Notes: generated by a model not told the origin, from the sequence alone. Shown: positions 17,972 to 27,334, counted from the stretch's first letter. The stretch is 64,000 nt of DNA from Mycolicibacterium mageritense (GCF_010727475.1 NZ_AP022567.1:1612001-1676000); one strand, 5' to 3'. Numbers and translations are program-made.

Positions 17972-18985
17972 ATGGGCATGCATCGTGCGGTACACGTCAA
18001 CGCGGCTGACAGCCCGCTCGAGCTCGTCGATGTCGAGACCGCCCCGCCCCCACCCGGACATGTCCGCATCGCGGTGCGCGCGTGCGGTGTCTGCGGCACC
18101 GACCGCGAGTTCGTCCACGGCAACTTCCCCGGCATGACGTGGCCGCTGACCCTCGGCCACGAAATCGCGGGCACCATCGACGAACTCGGTGACGGCGTGG
18201 AAGGGTTCGCGGTGGGCGACCGGGTGGCGGTCGGCTGGTTCGGCGGCAATTGCAACCACTGCGAACAATGCCGCAAGGGCTGGCTCATCCATTGTGAGAA
18301 CGGCCAGGTTCCCAGTTGGCATTACCCCGGCGGATACGCACAGTCGGTCACGGCCCCCGCAACGGCGCTCGCCCGGATCCCGGACGGGCTGTCGTTCACC
18401 GAGGCCGCGCCGATGGGATGCGCGGGTGTCACGACCTACCACGCGTTGCGGAGCACCGGCGCCGTCGCGGGTGACCGCGTGGCCGTTCTCGGCGTCGGCG
18501 GCCTCGGTCATCTCGGCATACAGTTCTCACGCGCCATGGGTTTCGAGACCATCGCCATCGCGCGCGGGCCCGAAAAGGCCGAAGACGCTTACCGGTTCGG
18601 AGCCCAGCACTATGTCGATTCGACCGCCGGCGACGTCAGTGCATCGTTGCGGAAGCTCAAGGGTGTCTCGGTCGTGCTTGCGACAGCGGCGAATTCGCAG
18701 GCCATCGCGCAGACCGTCGGCGGCCTGAATCCCCGTGGCGAACTGGTGGTGATCGGCGTGTCGGGCGAGCCGCTGCCGATCAGTCCCGTCCAGCTCATCA
18801 CGCCGGCGCTCAGCGTGGTCGGCCACCCGAGCGGCACCGCGGCCGATGTCGAGGACACCATGAATTTCGCACTGCTCAACAACATCCGGGCGCAGATCCA
18901 GGAGTGCCCGTTGGAAGAGGCAGCCCGGGCCTACGCCGACATGGCGGAGGGCCGGGCTCGCTATCGGATGGTGCTCACGATGTAG
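17972..18985 (+). CDS. zinc-dependent alcohol dehydrogenase
   Basis: The 337-residue medium-chain dehydrogenase has catalytic zinc ligands in CGVCGTDREFVHG and GHEIAGTI. The four structural-zinc cysteines are in GGNCNHCEQCRKGWLIHC, and the NAD-binding motif is VLGVGGLGHLGIQF at about residues 171-184. Length and features match AdhP/AdhA-like mycobacterial enzymes that oxidise primary alcohols or reduce aldehydes. An AGGAGG site precedes the ATG. It may be cotranscribed with the preceding HD-domain gene and ends at a convergent junction with fahA. Confidence 0.93.
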   Translation: MGMHRAVHVNAADSPLELVDVETAPPPPGHVRIAVRACGVCGTDREFVHGNFPGMTWPLTLGHEIAGTIDELGDGVEGFAVGDRVAVGWFGGNCNHCEQCRKGWLIHCENGQVPSWHYPGGYAQSVTAPATALARIPDGLSFTEAAPMGCAGVTTYHALRSTGAVAGDRVAVLGVGGLGHLGIQFSRAMGFETIAIARGPEKAEDAYRFGAQHYVDSTAGDVSASLRKLKGVSVVLATAANSQAIAQTVGGLNPRGELVVIGVSGEPLPISPVQLITPALSVVGHPSGTAADVEDTMNFALLNNIRAQIQECPLEEAARAYADMAEGRARYRMVLTM

Positions 18986-18993
18986 TCCATGCC

Positions 18994-19056
18994 CGCCGAG
19001 ACTACGGATTATTGTGGAAAATCCCTGATTTCGGGTCAAAAACCGTCCTCTCGGCG
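18994..19056. terminator. imperfect inverted repeat at adh/fahA convergent junction
   Basis: The left arm CGCCGAGACTACGG (18994-19007) pairs with CCGTCCTCTCGGCG (19043-19056) with two mismatches around a 35-base loop containing GAAAATC. The left arm is the same sequence as in the element at 7785-7849, which also sits at a convergent gene junction. The right arm lies inside the 3' end of fahA, whose stop is at 19036-19038. Likely a terminator or a dispersed palindromic repeat. Confidence 0.5.
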
Positions 19057-20328
19057 CAGTGGAGGGTGCACCACCGCGGCGCATTCGCCGAAGCCGATCG
19101 TGGCGAGACCCGGGCGGCGCGCATGTGCGGTCAGGGTGATCTCGTCACCGTCTTCGAGGAACGTGCGGGTTTCCCCGTTCGGCAGGGTGATCGAGTCTTT
19201 GCCACCGTGACTGAGCTCCATCAGGCTGCCCGCGGAGCCAGGCTCCGGCCCGGAGAGAGTGCCGCTCCCCAGCAGGTCGCCTGGCCGCAGGTCGCATCCG
19301 TTGCTGGTGTGATGGGTGATCATCTGTCCCACGCTCCAGTACATGTGCCGCGTGGAGGACCGCGCGATGATGTGCGGTGCGGCACCGGCCTGGCGCATCT
19401 GTGCGGTGCGCAGCAGCACTTCAAGTTCGAGGTCGAGTCCGCCGTGGGCACGGTGCGCCTCGCTGTCGAGATGGGCCAGCGGCTCCGGGTCGCCCGCCGG
19501 CCGCGTCACCGGGATCCGGAACGGCGCCAACGCCTCCGGGGTGATCACCCACGGTGAGACCGTGGTACCGAAGTTCTTCGAGAGAAACGGCCCCAGCGGT
19601 TGGTACTCCCAGGCTTGCACGTCGCGCGCGGACCAGTCGTTGAGCAGGCAGTAGCCGGCGACGTGGGATTCGGCCTGCGTAAGGGATATCGGCTCACCGG
19701 GCCGATTCCCCGGCCCGATCCAGACCCCCAGTTCCAGCTCGAAATCCAGCCGGCGCGTCGGCGCGAACGTGGGTGTCTCCGCGAGCTTGAGCTGGCCGTG
19801 CGGACGCATGATCGGCGTGCCGCTGACTCGAACACTCGAGGCCCTGCCGTGGTAGGCGATGGGCATCCACTTGTAGTTGGACAGCAGCGGGTCGTCGGGC
19901 CGGAACAGCGCTCCGATGTTGCGGGCATGATGAATTCCGACGTAGAAGTCGGTGTAGTCGCCGATCCGGGCAGGCAGCAGGACATCGACTTCCGATACCG
20001 GAGTGAGGAATTCAGCGACTGCACGTTGTCGTGGTGAACCTTCGATGAGCAGCGATTGGAGCGCTGCACGCAACGCGATGCGGGGTTCGGCGCCGAGTGC
20101 GAACAGCTCGTTGAGTGCGCCGCCGGCCGCGGCGTCGGCGGCAGACTGAGCCGGTTCGTCGAGCAGTCCCGAGGCCACGAGCCCCTGCAGGTGGACTACC
20201 TCGTCGCCGATGCGGACGACACCGTGCGGTTGGTCCCCCGCCCCGGCCACCACCCCGAACGGCAGGTTCTGCAAGGGGAAATCACTGCCGGGGGCCGCGG
20301 AGGCGACCCAGCTTCTCGGCAATGTCAC
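19036..20328 (-). CDS. fahA: fumarylacetoacetase
   Basis: This 430-residue enzyme performs the last step of tyrosine/homogentisate breakdown, hydrolysing fumarylacetoacetate to fumarate and acetoacetate. The N-terminal SH3-like domain (SDFPLQNLPFGVV) and the C-terminal FAH fold are both present. The family hallmarks DFYVGIHHARNIGALFRP, GRASSVRVSGTPI, ELELGVWIGPGN and NDWSARDVQAWEYQPLGP are all there. It overlaps the upstream hmgA stop by four bases. The last residues (PPLRREDGF) are encoded by one arm of the palindromic element described at 18994-19056, so the C-terminus may have been remodelled by it. Confidence 0.97.
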   Translation of the reverse strand: MTLPRSWVASAAPGSDFPLQNLPFGVVAGAGDQPHGVVRIGDEVVHLQGLVASGLLDEPAQSAADAAAGGALNELFALGAEPRIALRAALQSLLIEGSPRQRAVAEFLTPVSEVDVLLPARIGDYTDFYVGIHHARNIGALFRPDDPLLSNYKWMPIAYHGRASSVRVSGTPIMRPHGQLKLAETPTFAPTRRLDFELELGVWIGPGNRPGEPISLTQAESHVAGYCLLNDWSARDVQAWEYQPLGPFLSKNFGTTVSPWVITPEALAPFRIPVTRPAGDPEPLAHLDSEAHRAHGGLDLELEVLLRTAQMRQAGAAPHIIARSSTRHMYWSVGQMITHHTSNGCDLRPGDLLGSGTLSGPEPGSAGSLMELSHGGKDSITLPNGETRTFLEDGDEITLTAHARRPGLATIGFGECAAVVHPPLRREDGF

Positions 20329-21626
20329 GGCCGGCTCGGGTCGAATCGTTTGGTCAGGCCGCTCCAGCAGTCCGCATAATCGAGTTGTCGCTCCGGAACG
20401 TCGGCCGCGTAACGCGTAACCTTCTGCGGGAAGCGGGTTTCGAACATGAAAGCCAGGGTGTTCTCCTGTTTCACCGGCTTCAGCGCCACGGTGCTGGCGG
20501 CTTCGAAGGCCTGGGCATCGGGTCCGTGTGGCATCATGCCGTTGTGCAGGCTGAAGCCGCCCGGCACGAAGCCGTCGGGTTTGGCGTCGTAGACACCGCG
20601 AACGAGTCCCATGAACTCGCTCATCACGTTCATGTGGTACCAGGGGGGCCTGAAGGTGTCCTCGGCGACCATCCAGCGCTCCGGGAAGCAGACGAAGTCG
20701 ATGTTGGCGGTTCCCGGGGTCTCACTCTGCGAGGTCAAGACCGTGAAGATGGACGGGTCGGCGTGATCGAACAGCACGGGCCCGACCGGTGAGAACCGTC
20801 GTAGATCGTATTTGTACGGCGCGTAATTCCCATGCCAGGCAACCACATCGAGTGGCGAATGGCCCAGTTCGGTCTGCCACAGGGTGCCGCCCCACTTGAC
20901 GTAGAGGGTGGACGGGACATCGCGGTCCTCGTACGCCGCGACGGGGGTCAGGAAGTCTCGCGAATTCGCCAGACAGTTGGCACCGATCGGGCCACGCTCG
21001 GGAAGGGTGAATGCCCCGCCGTAGTTCTCGCACAGGTAGCCGCGCGCAGCACCGTCGGGCACCTCGACGCGCAATTTCACGCCTCGCGGGATGACGACGA
21101 TCTCGCTGGGTTCCGCGTCGATGATGCCGAATTCGGTCCAGAACCGGACATTTCCGTGTTCCAGGACGAACAGCATCTCTGCGTCACCGTTGTAAAAGCA
21201 GCTGTCCACCATAGAGTTGGTGATGAGGTAGACGCTGCACGCGAATCCTGTGCGGGTTCCGGCGTCACCGCCGGTGGTGATGGTCCTGATCCCGGTGATG
21301 AAAGTGGCTTCGTCGGTGATCGGTAGTGCGTTCCACCGCATTTGGGCGATCGGCACGGGCGGAGCGTCGTCCGGCGCCGTACGCCAAAATGCGACCCGCT
21401 CGGTGTCCACGGCCGTGAATCGGCCCGAGTGGGCCACACTGGGGCGGATCCGATACAGCCACGACCGTTCGTTGTGAGCGCGCGGTGCGGTGAAGGGCGA
21501 TCCGCTGAGCTGTTCGGCGTAGAGACCATACGCACAGCGCTGGGGCGAGTTTCGACCGACAGGAAGCGCTCCCGGCAAGGCCTCGGTTTCGAAACTGTTG
21601 CCGAAGCCGGACTGGTATTCGGTCAT
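20325..21626 (-). CDS. hmgA: homogentisate 1,2-dioxygenase
   Basis: The 433-residue Fe(II) ring-cleavage enzyme converts homogentisate to maleylacetoacetate. The N-terminus YQSGFGNSFETEALPGALPVGRNSPQ is diagnostic, here split around residues 4-29. The metal-site region PPWYHMNVMSEFMGLVRGVYD and the C-terminal LHNGMMPHGPD are conserved. It lies between hpd and fahA with one-base and four-base overlaps, forming a compact tyrosine-catabolic operon. No maleylacetoacetate isomerase gene is seen beside it; in other actinobacteria this step is often glutathione-independent or encoded elsewhere. Confidence 0.97.
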   Translation of the reverse strand: MTEYQSGFGNSFETEALPGALPVGRNSPQRCAYGLYAEQLSGSPFTAPRAHNERSWLYRIRPSVAHSGRFTAVDTERVAFWRTAPDDAPPVPIAQMRWNALPITDEATFITGIRTITTGGDAGTRTGFACSVYLITNSMVDSCFYNGDAEMLFVLEHGNVRFWTEFGIIDAEPSEIVVIPRGVKLRVEVPDGAARGYLCENYGGAFTLPERGPIGANCLANSRDFLTPVAAYEDRDVPSTLYVKWGGTLWQTELGHSPLDVVAWHGNYAPYKYDLRRFSPVGPVLFDHADPSIFTVLTSQSETPGTANIDFVCFPERWMVAEDTFRPPWYHMNVMSEFMGLVRGVYDAKPDGFVPGGFSLHNGMMPHGPDAQAFEAASTVALKPVKQENTLAFMFETRFPQKVTRYAADVPERQLDYADCWSGLTKRFDPSRP

Positions 21627-22843
21627 CAGAGGTTGCCGCGCTTTTCCTGCTCGCGCTCGATCGACTCGAACAGTGCCTTGAAGTTGCCCTTGCCGAAGCC
21701 CAGCGATCCGTGCCGCTCGATGAGCTCGAAGAAGACCGTCGGCCGGTCGCCCAGTGGTTTGGTGAAAATCTGCAGCAGGTACCCGTCGTCGTCCCGGTCG
21801 ACCAGGATGCCCCGCTTGTGCAGTTCTTCCACCGGTACCCGAACTTCGCCGATACGGGCGCGCAGTTGCGGATCCTCGTAGTAGGCGTCGGGAGTGTCGA
21901 GGAATTGCACGCCCCGGCTGCGCAACTCATCGACGCTGCGCAGGATGTCGTCGGTGGCCAGCGCCAGATGCTGCGCTCCTGGGCCGCGATAGAACTCCAG
22001 GTACTCGTCGATCTGGGACTTACGTTTGGCGACGGCGGGTTCGTTGAGGGGGAACTTGACCCGGTGGTTGCCGTTGGCGACGACCTTCGACATCAGCGCC
22101 GAATAGTCGGTGGCGATGTCGTCGCCGATGAACTCCGCCATGTTCACGAACCCCATGACACGGCGGTAGAAGTCGACCCAATCGTCCATCTTGCCGAGTT
22201 CGACGTTGCCGACGATGTGATCCAGTGCCTGGAAGAGTCGCTTGGGCGCACCGGCGCGCTTGACGTAGGTGCTCGTCGTCGGCTGATAGCCCGGTAGATA
22301 GGGACCGTGGTACCGGACACCATTCACTTCGCGCTGGACGAGGGTGTGCCTCGTTTCGCCGTATGTCGCGATGGCCGCGACCCGCACGGCGCCATGTGCG
22401 TCGGACAGGTCGTGTGGTTCCTCAAGAACGGTCGCGCCGGTGCGCCGCGCATGGCGGATGCACTTGTCCACGTCAGGAACCTCTAGTGCGATGTCGACGA
22501 CGCCGTCGCCGTGCTTGGCGTGGTGGGCCACGAGCGGGCTGCCGGGACTCACCGCGCCCTTCAGGACAAACCGGATCGAACCCGAGCGCAGGACGAACGC
22601 CTTGTGGTCACGGTTGCCGGTCTCCGGGCCCGAGTAGGCGACCAACTCCATGCCCCATATCGCCTGGTAGTAGCCGGCGGCCTGAGTGGCATTACCGACG
22701 ACGAAAACGATGGCGTCCCAGCCGTTGACGGGAAAGGGATCGTGGCTCTGGTCGTAGTCGACCAGGCCGACAAGCTGTTTGAGCTGGTTGAGGTCGAGCT
22801 CAGCCTGCTTTTCCTGTTCGCTCAAATCGATCTGGTCGGTCAT
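21626..22843 (-). CDS. hpd: 4-hydroxyphenylpyruvate dioxygenase
   Basis: The protein is 405 residues from the ATG at 22841-22843, preceded by a GGAG-type site; an upstream in-frame ATG at 22867 has none. It has two VOC domains. Fe(II) ligands are expected in the HHAKHGDGVVDIALEV-type segment, in LDHIVGNVELGKMDDWVDFY and in the C-terminal FFELIERHGSLGFGKGNFKALF, which is highly characteristic. The enzyme makes homogentisate from 4-hydroxyphenylpyruvate and heads the hpd-hmgA-fahA operon. The nearest regulator is the Lrp-family gene about 1.4 kb upstream, but no direct link is visible. Confidence 0.97.
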   Translation of the reverse strand: MTDQIDLSEQEKQAELDLNQLKQLVGLVDYDQSHDPFPVNGWDAIVFVVGNATQAAGYYQAIWGMELVAYSGPETGNRDHKAFVLRSGSIRFVLKGAVSPGSPLVAHHAKHGDGVVDIALEVPDVDKCIRHARRTGATVLEEPHDLSDAHGAVRVAAIATYGETRHTLVQREVNGVRYHGPYLPGYQPTTSTYVKRAGAPKRLFQALDHIVGNVELGKMDDWVDFYRRVMGFVNMAEFIGDDIATDYSALMSKVVANGNHRVKFPLNEPAVAKRKSQIDEYLEFYRGPGAQHLALATDDILRSVDELRSRGVQFLDTPDAYYEDPQLRARIGEVRVPVEELHKRGILVDRDDDGYLLQIFTKPLGDRPTVFFELIERHGSLGFGKGNFKALFESIEREQEKRGNL

Positions 22844-22938
22844 GATGCACTCCGCTCCAATCGCCATGGTAGTGCGGGATCACGTGTTGTGGGCGCAGGC
22901 TCGGCCGAGGCATGCCGACAGCGGGTTGGGTGGATGAC

Positions 22939-23027
22939 ATGAACCCGACCTAGGACTTCACAGGCCAGGTCGCGATGGTCACCGACGCCAGTTCCGGCAT
23001 GGGCCTGGCCACGGCCAAAGCGATCTA
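22939..23027 (+). pseudogene. remnant of an SDR gene N-terminus
   Basis: On the plus strand, ATG AAC CCG ACC TAG is followed in frame by DFTGQVAMVTDASSGMG and LATAKAI. This is a recognisable SDR N-terminus (usual GKVALVTGASSGMG) with an internal stop at codon 5 and glycine-to-aspartate in the dinucleotide motif. Similarity ends where the 3' end of the convergent metallophosphoesterase gene begins. It is a decayed fragment of about 30 codons, not a functional gene. The rest of the gap between hpd and the phosphoesterase shows nothing else. Confidence 0.65.
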
Positions 23028-24191
23028 CTGGTCCGACCGCAATGTCAGCAGCGAGATGTCCGGTGGTGCGCCGATGCGGACCGGAGGCCCCCAGAAACCG
23101 GCACCCCGGGTGACGTAGAGCTGGGTGTGGTCCACTGTCGACAATCCGGCCAGCGTCGGCTGCGCGAGTCGGACGACGTAGTGGAATGGCCACATCTGAC
23201 CACCGTGCGTGTGACCCGACAGTTGCAGGTCCACTCCCCGCGCCGCGGCTTCGTGGACCTGAACCGGTTGGTGGGCAAGCAGAATCGTCGGGCGGTCGGC
23301 GGCTACGCCGGACAGGGCGCGGTCGAAGTCCGGCGGATCAGACCGGTTCTTCCCCGCGACGTCGTTGACCCCGGCCAGGTCGAACGCCGCGGCGCCGCGC
23401 GATATCGCCGTGTTCTCGTTGCGCAGCGGCTGCAGACCGAGGCGCTCCAGCTCCCTTAGCCACGATGCCGTGTCGTCGACGAAGTACTCGTGGTTGCCGG
23501 TGACGAAGAACGTTCCTTCGCGGGAGTGCAAGTCGCGCAGAGGTTCCGCCGCCGCCCCGAGCTCCTCGACCGTGCCGTCCACCAGGTCACCGACGATCGC
23601 CACGAGGTCGGGCTCGGTCGCATTGATCATCTCGACGATGCGCTCGGTGTGCGCGCGACCGCTGAGCGGGCCCAGATGGATATCCGACACCACAGCGATC
23701 CGGAAGCCGTTGAATGCGGGGTCGAGTCGGCGCAGGTGCACGGGAACGCGCAGCAGATCAGGCGAACCGAGCGCGTTGGCCGCGCCGACCCCGACCAATC
23801 CGACCGACGCGGCACCCGCCACGACAGCGCCGGACCGCGCCAGGAACAGACGACGGTTCAGCTGCGCATCGGTGCTGTCCGACGCCGCCGGTGGTCTACC
23901 CCTCGCCCAGCGCCGCAACAGCAGCCGGACGGGCTCCAGTACAAGCAGAATCAAGAACAGGTACGAGGCCAGGCCGAACCAGACATATCCCGGCCACGCG
24001 ACCCATGCGGACTCGCGCGGCCCGATCACGCGGGGCAGCACCAATGCGCCGATCAACATTGCCGCGGCCACCACCAGCGCGGCGGTAGAGAGCCAACGGG
24101 CACGTCCGGGCAGCGTCGTGTCCTTGACCAATCGCTTCCACAAGTAGGTATGGATCAACGCCAAGACCGCGCTCAGTATGACGATGAACAT
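23025..24191 (-). CDS. membrane-anchored metallophosphoesterase
   Basis: The 388-residue protein has three N-terminal membrane segments (within residues 1-95). A basic RRLFLARSGAVVAGAASVGLVGV segment follows, resembling a fourth helix or Tat-like signal. The calcineurin-type phosphoesterase domain then starts at about residue 150. All metal-binding motifs are present: VSDIHLGPL, AIVGDLVDG, VTGNHEYFVD, LLAHQPV and LSGHTHGGQMW. Members such as YkuE hydrolyse phospholipid-derived or nucleotide phosphodiesters at the membrane. Transcribed toward hpd but separated from it by the SDR remnant. Substrate unknown. Confidence 0.92.
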   Translation of the reverse strand: MFIVILSAVLALIHTYLWKRLVKDTTLPGRARWLSTAALVVAAAMLIGALVLPRVIGPRESAWVAWPGYVWFGLASYLFLILLVLEPVRLLLRRWARGRPPAASDSTDAQLNRRLFLARSGAVVAGAASVGLVGVGAANALGSPDLLRVPVHLRRLDPAFNGFRIAVVSDIHLGPLSGRAHTERIVEMINATEPDLVAIVGDLVDGTVEELGAAAEPLRDLHSREGTFFVTGNHEYFVDDTASWLRELERLGLQPLRNENTAISRGAAAFDLAGVNDVAGKNRSDPPDFDRALSGVAADRPTILLAHQPVQVHEAAARGVDLQLSGHTHGGQMWPFHYVVRLAQPTLAGLSTVDHTQLYVTRGAGFWGPPVRIGAPPDISLLTLRSDQ

Positions 24192-24229
24192 TCATATCCT
24201 TCGCGCGTCAGCCGACCTCGCCGCGAATT

Positions 24230-24715
24230 TCATCTCGCTTCCTCAGCCAGCATGGCCAGAAGCGGTGTCAGTCTGAAGTCGACCAGTTTGCGCATGACCA
24301 GCGAAGTGGTGGTCTGCTCGACACCGTCGATGTCGAGTATCCGGCCCGCCACTCGATAGAGGTCGTCGGCCTCACGCGCGACCACGTGTACCAGGAGATC
24401 GGTTGCGCCTGCGAGCCCCTGCACTTCCACCACCTCGGGAACCTGCTCCAGCGCTCGGGCGATGGCGGCGAGCTTGCGCTGCGTGACGCGGGTGAGGATG
24501 AACGCGGTCAACGGGTAGCCGAGGGTGGCTGGGTCGATGCGCCGCTCGAACGAGCGGAGTACGCCGAGCCGCTCCATCTTGTTGATCCGCGCCTGGACGG
24601 TGTTTCGCGAGAGCCGGGTCTTGTCGGCCAAGGCGATCACGGTGGCCCGAGGATCGTCGTTGAGTGCCGTGAGGATCCGAGCGTCCAAGGCGTCAACTCT
24701 CGTTTCTGTGGTCAA
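24230..24715 (-). CDS. Lrp/AsnC-family regulator
   Basis: The protein is 161 residues from TTG 24713-24715, with GGAGG seven bases upstream (an earlier in-frame TTG at 24730 would embed that site). The N-terminal helix-turn-helix (VDALDARILTALNDDPRATV, then LSRNTVQARINKMERLGVL) is followed by a RAM ligand-binding domain. It is divergent from the E1/E2 2-oxoacid dehydrogenase genes, with 267 bp between starts, which suggests that it senses an amino acid or 2-oxo acid and controls that pair. Confidence 0.93.
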   Translation of the reverse strand: MTTETRVDALDARILTALNDDPRATVIALADKTRLSRNTVQARINKMERLGVLRSFERRIDPATLGYPLTAFILTRVTQRKLAAIARALEQVPEVVEVQGLAGATDLLVHVVAREADDLYRVAGRILDIDGVEQTTTSLVMRKLVDFRLTPLLAMLAEEAR

Positions 24716-24776
24716 AATGACAACCTCCAACCGTCTGTTCGACCACCATCGTCAGCAGAATGCTCAGCCAACCGGA

Positions 24777-24802
24777 TCGAACTTGTTCAAAGTGTAGTTC
24801 GA
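24777..24802. promoter_or_regulatory. inverted repeat in the Lrp/E1 divergent region
   Basis: TCGAAC (24777-24782) and GTTCGA (24797-24802) form an inverted pair 14 bp apart, with a nested GAACTTGTTC at 24779-24788. A second related stretch TCGACCACCATCG lies nearer the lrp start and its partial complement CGATGGTCGA lies at about 24800-24809. Several spaced dyads in one divergent promoter suit Lrp oligomer binding. The rest of 24716-24982 has no gene. The assignment is inference. Confidence 0.35.
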
Positions 24803-24982
24803 TGGTCGACTTGACAGCGAGTTCTGCACCCCATGGAGCTCCATTGACCGTGTCACCCCGGTCAGCATCGGCTGCGCTCCCACCCGAGCCGGCTTGCCGC
24901 GACGCGTCGTCGCCGTGCTCACGACCTGAGCACGGCGAAGGCCGGTCGAACGATCTGGAACTCCCACGCAAGGAAGCCACTG

Positions 24983-27334
24983 ATGGACCGTTTGCAATCA
25001 GCCGAGACCCGAGCCCGGGTCATCGACCCGTCAAGAGATGCTGCCCTCCGCGAAATCGAGGACCGCATTCTGTGGCTGTCGACGTCGATCATCCACCACG
25101 CCAACCGAGTTCGCCCCAACCTCACCGGGCTGAAGGTGGGCGGCCATCAGGCCTCGTGTGCCTCCATGACCTCGATCATGACATCGCTGTGGTTCGAACA
25201 GCTCCAACCAGGCGATCGGGTGTCGGTGAAGCCGCATGCCTCACCCGTGCTGCACAGCATCAACTATCTACTGGGCGAACTCGACCAGAAGTACCTGACC
25301 ACCTTGCGTGAGTTCGGTGGTCTGCAATCCTATCCGAGTCGATCGAAAGACCCTGATCCCGTTGACTATTCGACCGGCTCGGTGGGAATAGGGGCGACCG
25401 CCCCGATATGGGGTGCGATCGCCCGCCGCTACGTCGACACTCAGATCGGCGCTGCGGGCAAAGGACGCCAGTACTCGCTGGTCGGCGATGCCGAACTCGA
25501 CGAAGGGGCGGTGTGGGAAGCCATTCTGGACAACTCCGTCGCCGAGCTCGGAGAGATCGTCTGGATCGTCGACCTCAACCGCCAGTCCCTCGATCGCGTC
25601 GTACCGAACATCGCCGCCGGACGGTTGGAGGCGATGTTCACGGCCGCCGGCTGGCAAGTGATCAACGTGAAGTTCGGCGCCCAGCTTCAGTCATTGTTCG
25701 AACACCATGGGGGGACAGCGCTGCGCACTCGCATCCTCGAGATGCCCAACCCCGAATACCAACGCCTACTGCGCTGCTCAGCTGAGGAGCTACGGGACAG
25801 GCTGCCCGGCAAGGGAACAGGCGCCGAAGAGATTTCGGCGCTGATCCGCGACCTCGACGAGAACGCATTGCTGGCCGTGATCCGCAATCTGGGCGGCCAC
25901 GATCTCGATGCATTGCGCGCGGCCTACGCCCAAATCGACGACACCCGTCCGACGGTGATCATCGCCTACACCATCAAAGGTCACCGGCTGCCGACCCAGG
26001 GCCATCCTCAGAACCATTCGTCACTGCTCACGGTCGAGCAGTATGAGCAGTTCGCCGCCGAACTCGGCATGGACCCGGCCAATCCCTGGCCGCGATTCGA
26101 CATCGACAGCGCGCCCGGAGAACTCTGCACCCAGACTGCTCAGCGGCTGCAGCGCGAACCGCCGGCGCTGTCGGCTCCTCCGGCTGTTCCCGCCGACACC
26201 GGCCGCACGCCCTCGGGCACGTCGTCTACCCAGGCGGCCCTGGGCCGGGTTCTGCTCGACCTGAGCCGTCAAGCTCCTGACGCAGCCAAGCGGGTGGTGA
26301 CTGTGAGCCCCGACGTCAGCTCGACGACGAACCTGGCGGGTTGGCTCAACAAGGTCGGTGTGTGGTCACCCAATGAACGCCGGAACTGGTTCGACGACGA
26401 CCCGGAGACCATCATGCACTGGCGGGAAAGGCCGACGGGACAACACATGGAACTCGGCATCGCCGAGACCAACCTGGTCGGCCTGATCGGCGAACTCGGC
26501 GCGACCTGGAGTCGGTGGGGCCAGCCGCTGTTTCCTATCGGTGTGGTCTACGACCCGTTCGTGGAACGTGCCTTGGAGCCATGGTCCTACGGCATTTACG
26601 CCGGCGGACAATCGATCCTGGTCGGAACCCCCTCCGGGGTGTCACTCGCGGCCGAGGGCGGCGCGCACCAATCCATCAAGACCCCGTCGATCGGCCTGGA
26701 GCAGCCTGGCTGCATCAGCTACGAACCGGCATTTGCCATCGACGTCGAGTGGACATTGTTGTCATGCATCGGTCGATTGGGGCGGCCGGATGGCTCATCG
26801 TCGTATGTGCGGCTGTCCACACGGCCCGTCGATCAGACGCTGGCAGCGGTTCCCAGCGATCCTGCCGCCCGGGAACGCCGCAGGAAACAAGTGGTCGCCG
26901 GCGCGTACCTGCTGCGCCGCGCCGGTGGCGCACCCCAAGTCACTCTGGTCGCGATGGGAGCGATGATCACCGAATCTCTGCAGGCCACCCAACGACTAGC
27001 CGAGCAGGGCATCGATGCCGATGTCATCTGCGTGACCAGCCCCGGCCTGCTGTTCGACGCATTGCAGGCTCGCCGAGGGCTTTCCGACAGCCCCTCCTGG
27101 ATCCTCGATCAGGTCTTCCCGGCCGACCGAGCCGCCCCCATGGTGACGGTGCTCGACGGACACCCGCACACATTGGCGTTCCTCACCAGTGTCAACAACG
27201 TGGCGGGAGCAGCACTCGGGGTCAGCCGCTTCGGCCAGGTCGGCTCGCTCGACGACGTCTACCGCTACCACGGAATCGACACCGACAGCATTGTCAGCGC
27301 AGCACTCGACGTTGCCGAAAAGGGCGTGAAATGA
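24983..27334 (+). CDS. AceE-type homodimeric 2-oxoacid dehydrogenase E1
   Basis: The 783-residue thiamine-diphosphate enzyme is of the pyruvate dehydrogenase E1/transketolase type, with alpha and beta domains fused. The N-terminal domain has GLKVGGHQASCASM and VKPHASPVLHSINYLLG. The TPP motif is GDAELDEGAVWEAI, ending in IVDLNRQSLDR; the pyrimidine-binding domain contains MELGIAETNLVGLIGELG. It is shorter than housekeeping AceE (about 890-930 residues) and is probably a paralogue for another 2-oxo acid. It overlaps the E2 start by four bases, and no E3 gene follows. Regulation by the divergent Lrp gene is likely. Confidence 0.9.
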   Translation: MDRLQSAETRARVIDPSRDAALREIEDRILWLSTSIIHHANRVRPNLTGLKVGGHQASCASMTSIMTSLWFEQLQPGDRVSVKPHASPVLHSINYLLGELDQKYLTTLREFGGLQSYPSRSKDPDPVDYSTGSVGIGATAPIWGAIARRYVDTQIGAAGKGRQYSLVGDAELDEGAVWEAILDNSVAELGEIVWIVDLNRQSLDRVVPNIAAGRLEAMFTAAGWQVINVKFGAQLQSLFEHHGGTALRTRILEMPNPEYQRLLRCSAEELRDRLPGKGTGAEEISALIRDLDENALLAVIRNLGGHDLDALRAAYAQIDDTRPTVIIAYTIKGHRLPTQGHPQNHSSLLTVEQYEQFAAELGMDPANPWPRFDIDSAPGELCTQTAQRLQREPPALSAPPAVPADTGRTPSGTSSTQAALGRVLLDLSRQAPDAAKRVVTVSPDVSSTTNLAGWLNKVGVWSPNERRNWFDDDPETIMHWRERPTGQHMELGIAETNLVGLIGELGATWSRWGQPLFPIGVVYDPFVERALEPWSYGIYAGGQSILVGTPSGVSLAAEGGAHQSIKTPSIGLEQPGCISYEPAFAIDVEWTLLSCIGRLGRPDGSSSYVRLSTRPVDQTLAAVPSDPAARERRRKQVVAGAYLLRRAGGAPQVTLVAMGAMITESLQATQRLAEQGIDADVICVTSPGLLFDALQARRGLSDSPSWILDQVFPADRAAPMVTVLDGHPHTLAFLTSVNNVAGAALGVSRFGQVGSLDDVYRYHGIDTDSIVSAALDVAEKGVK

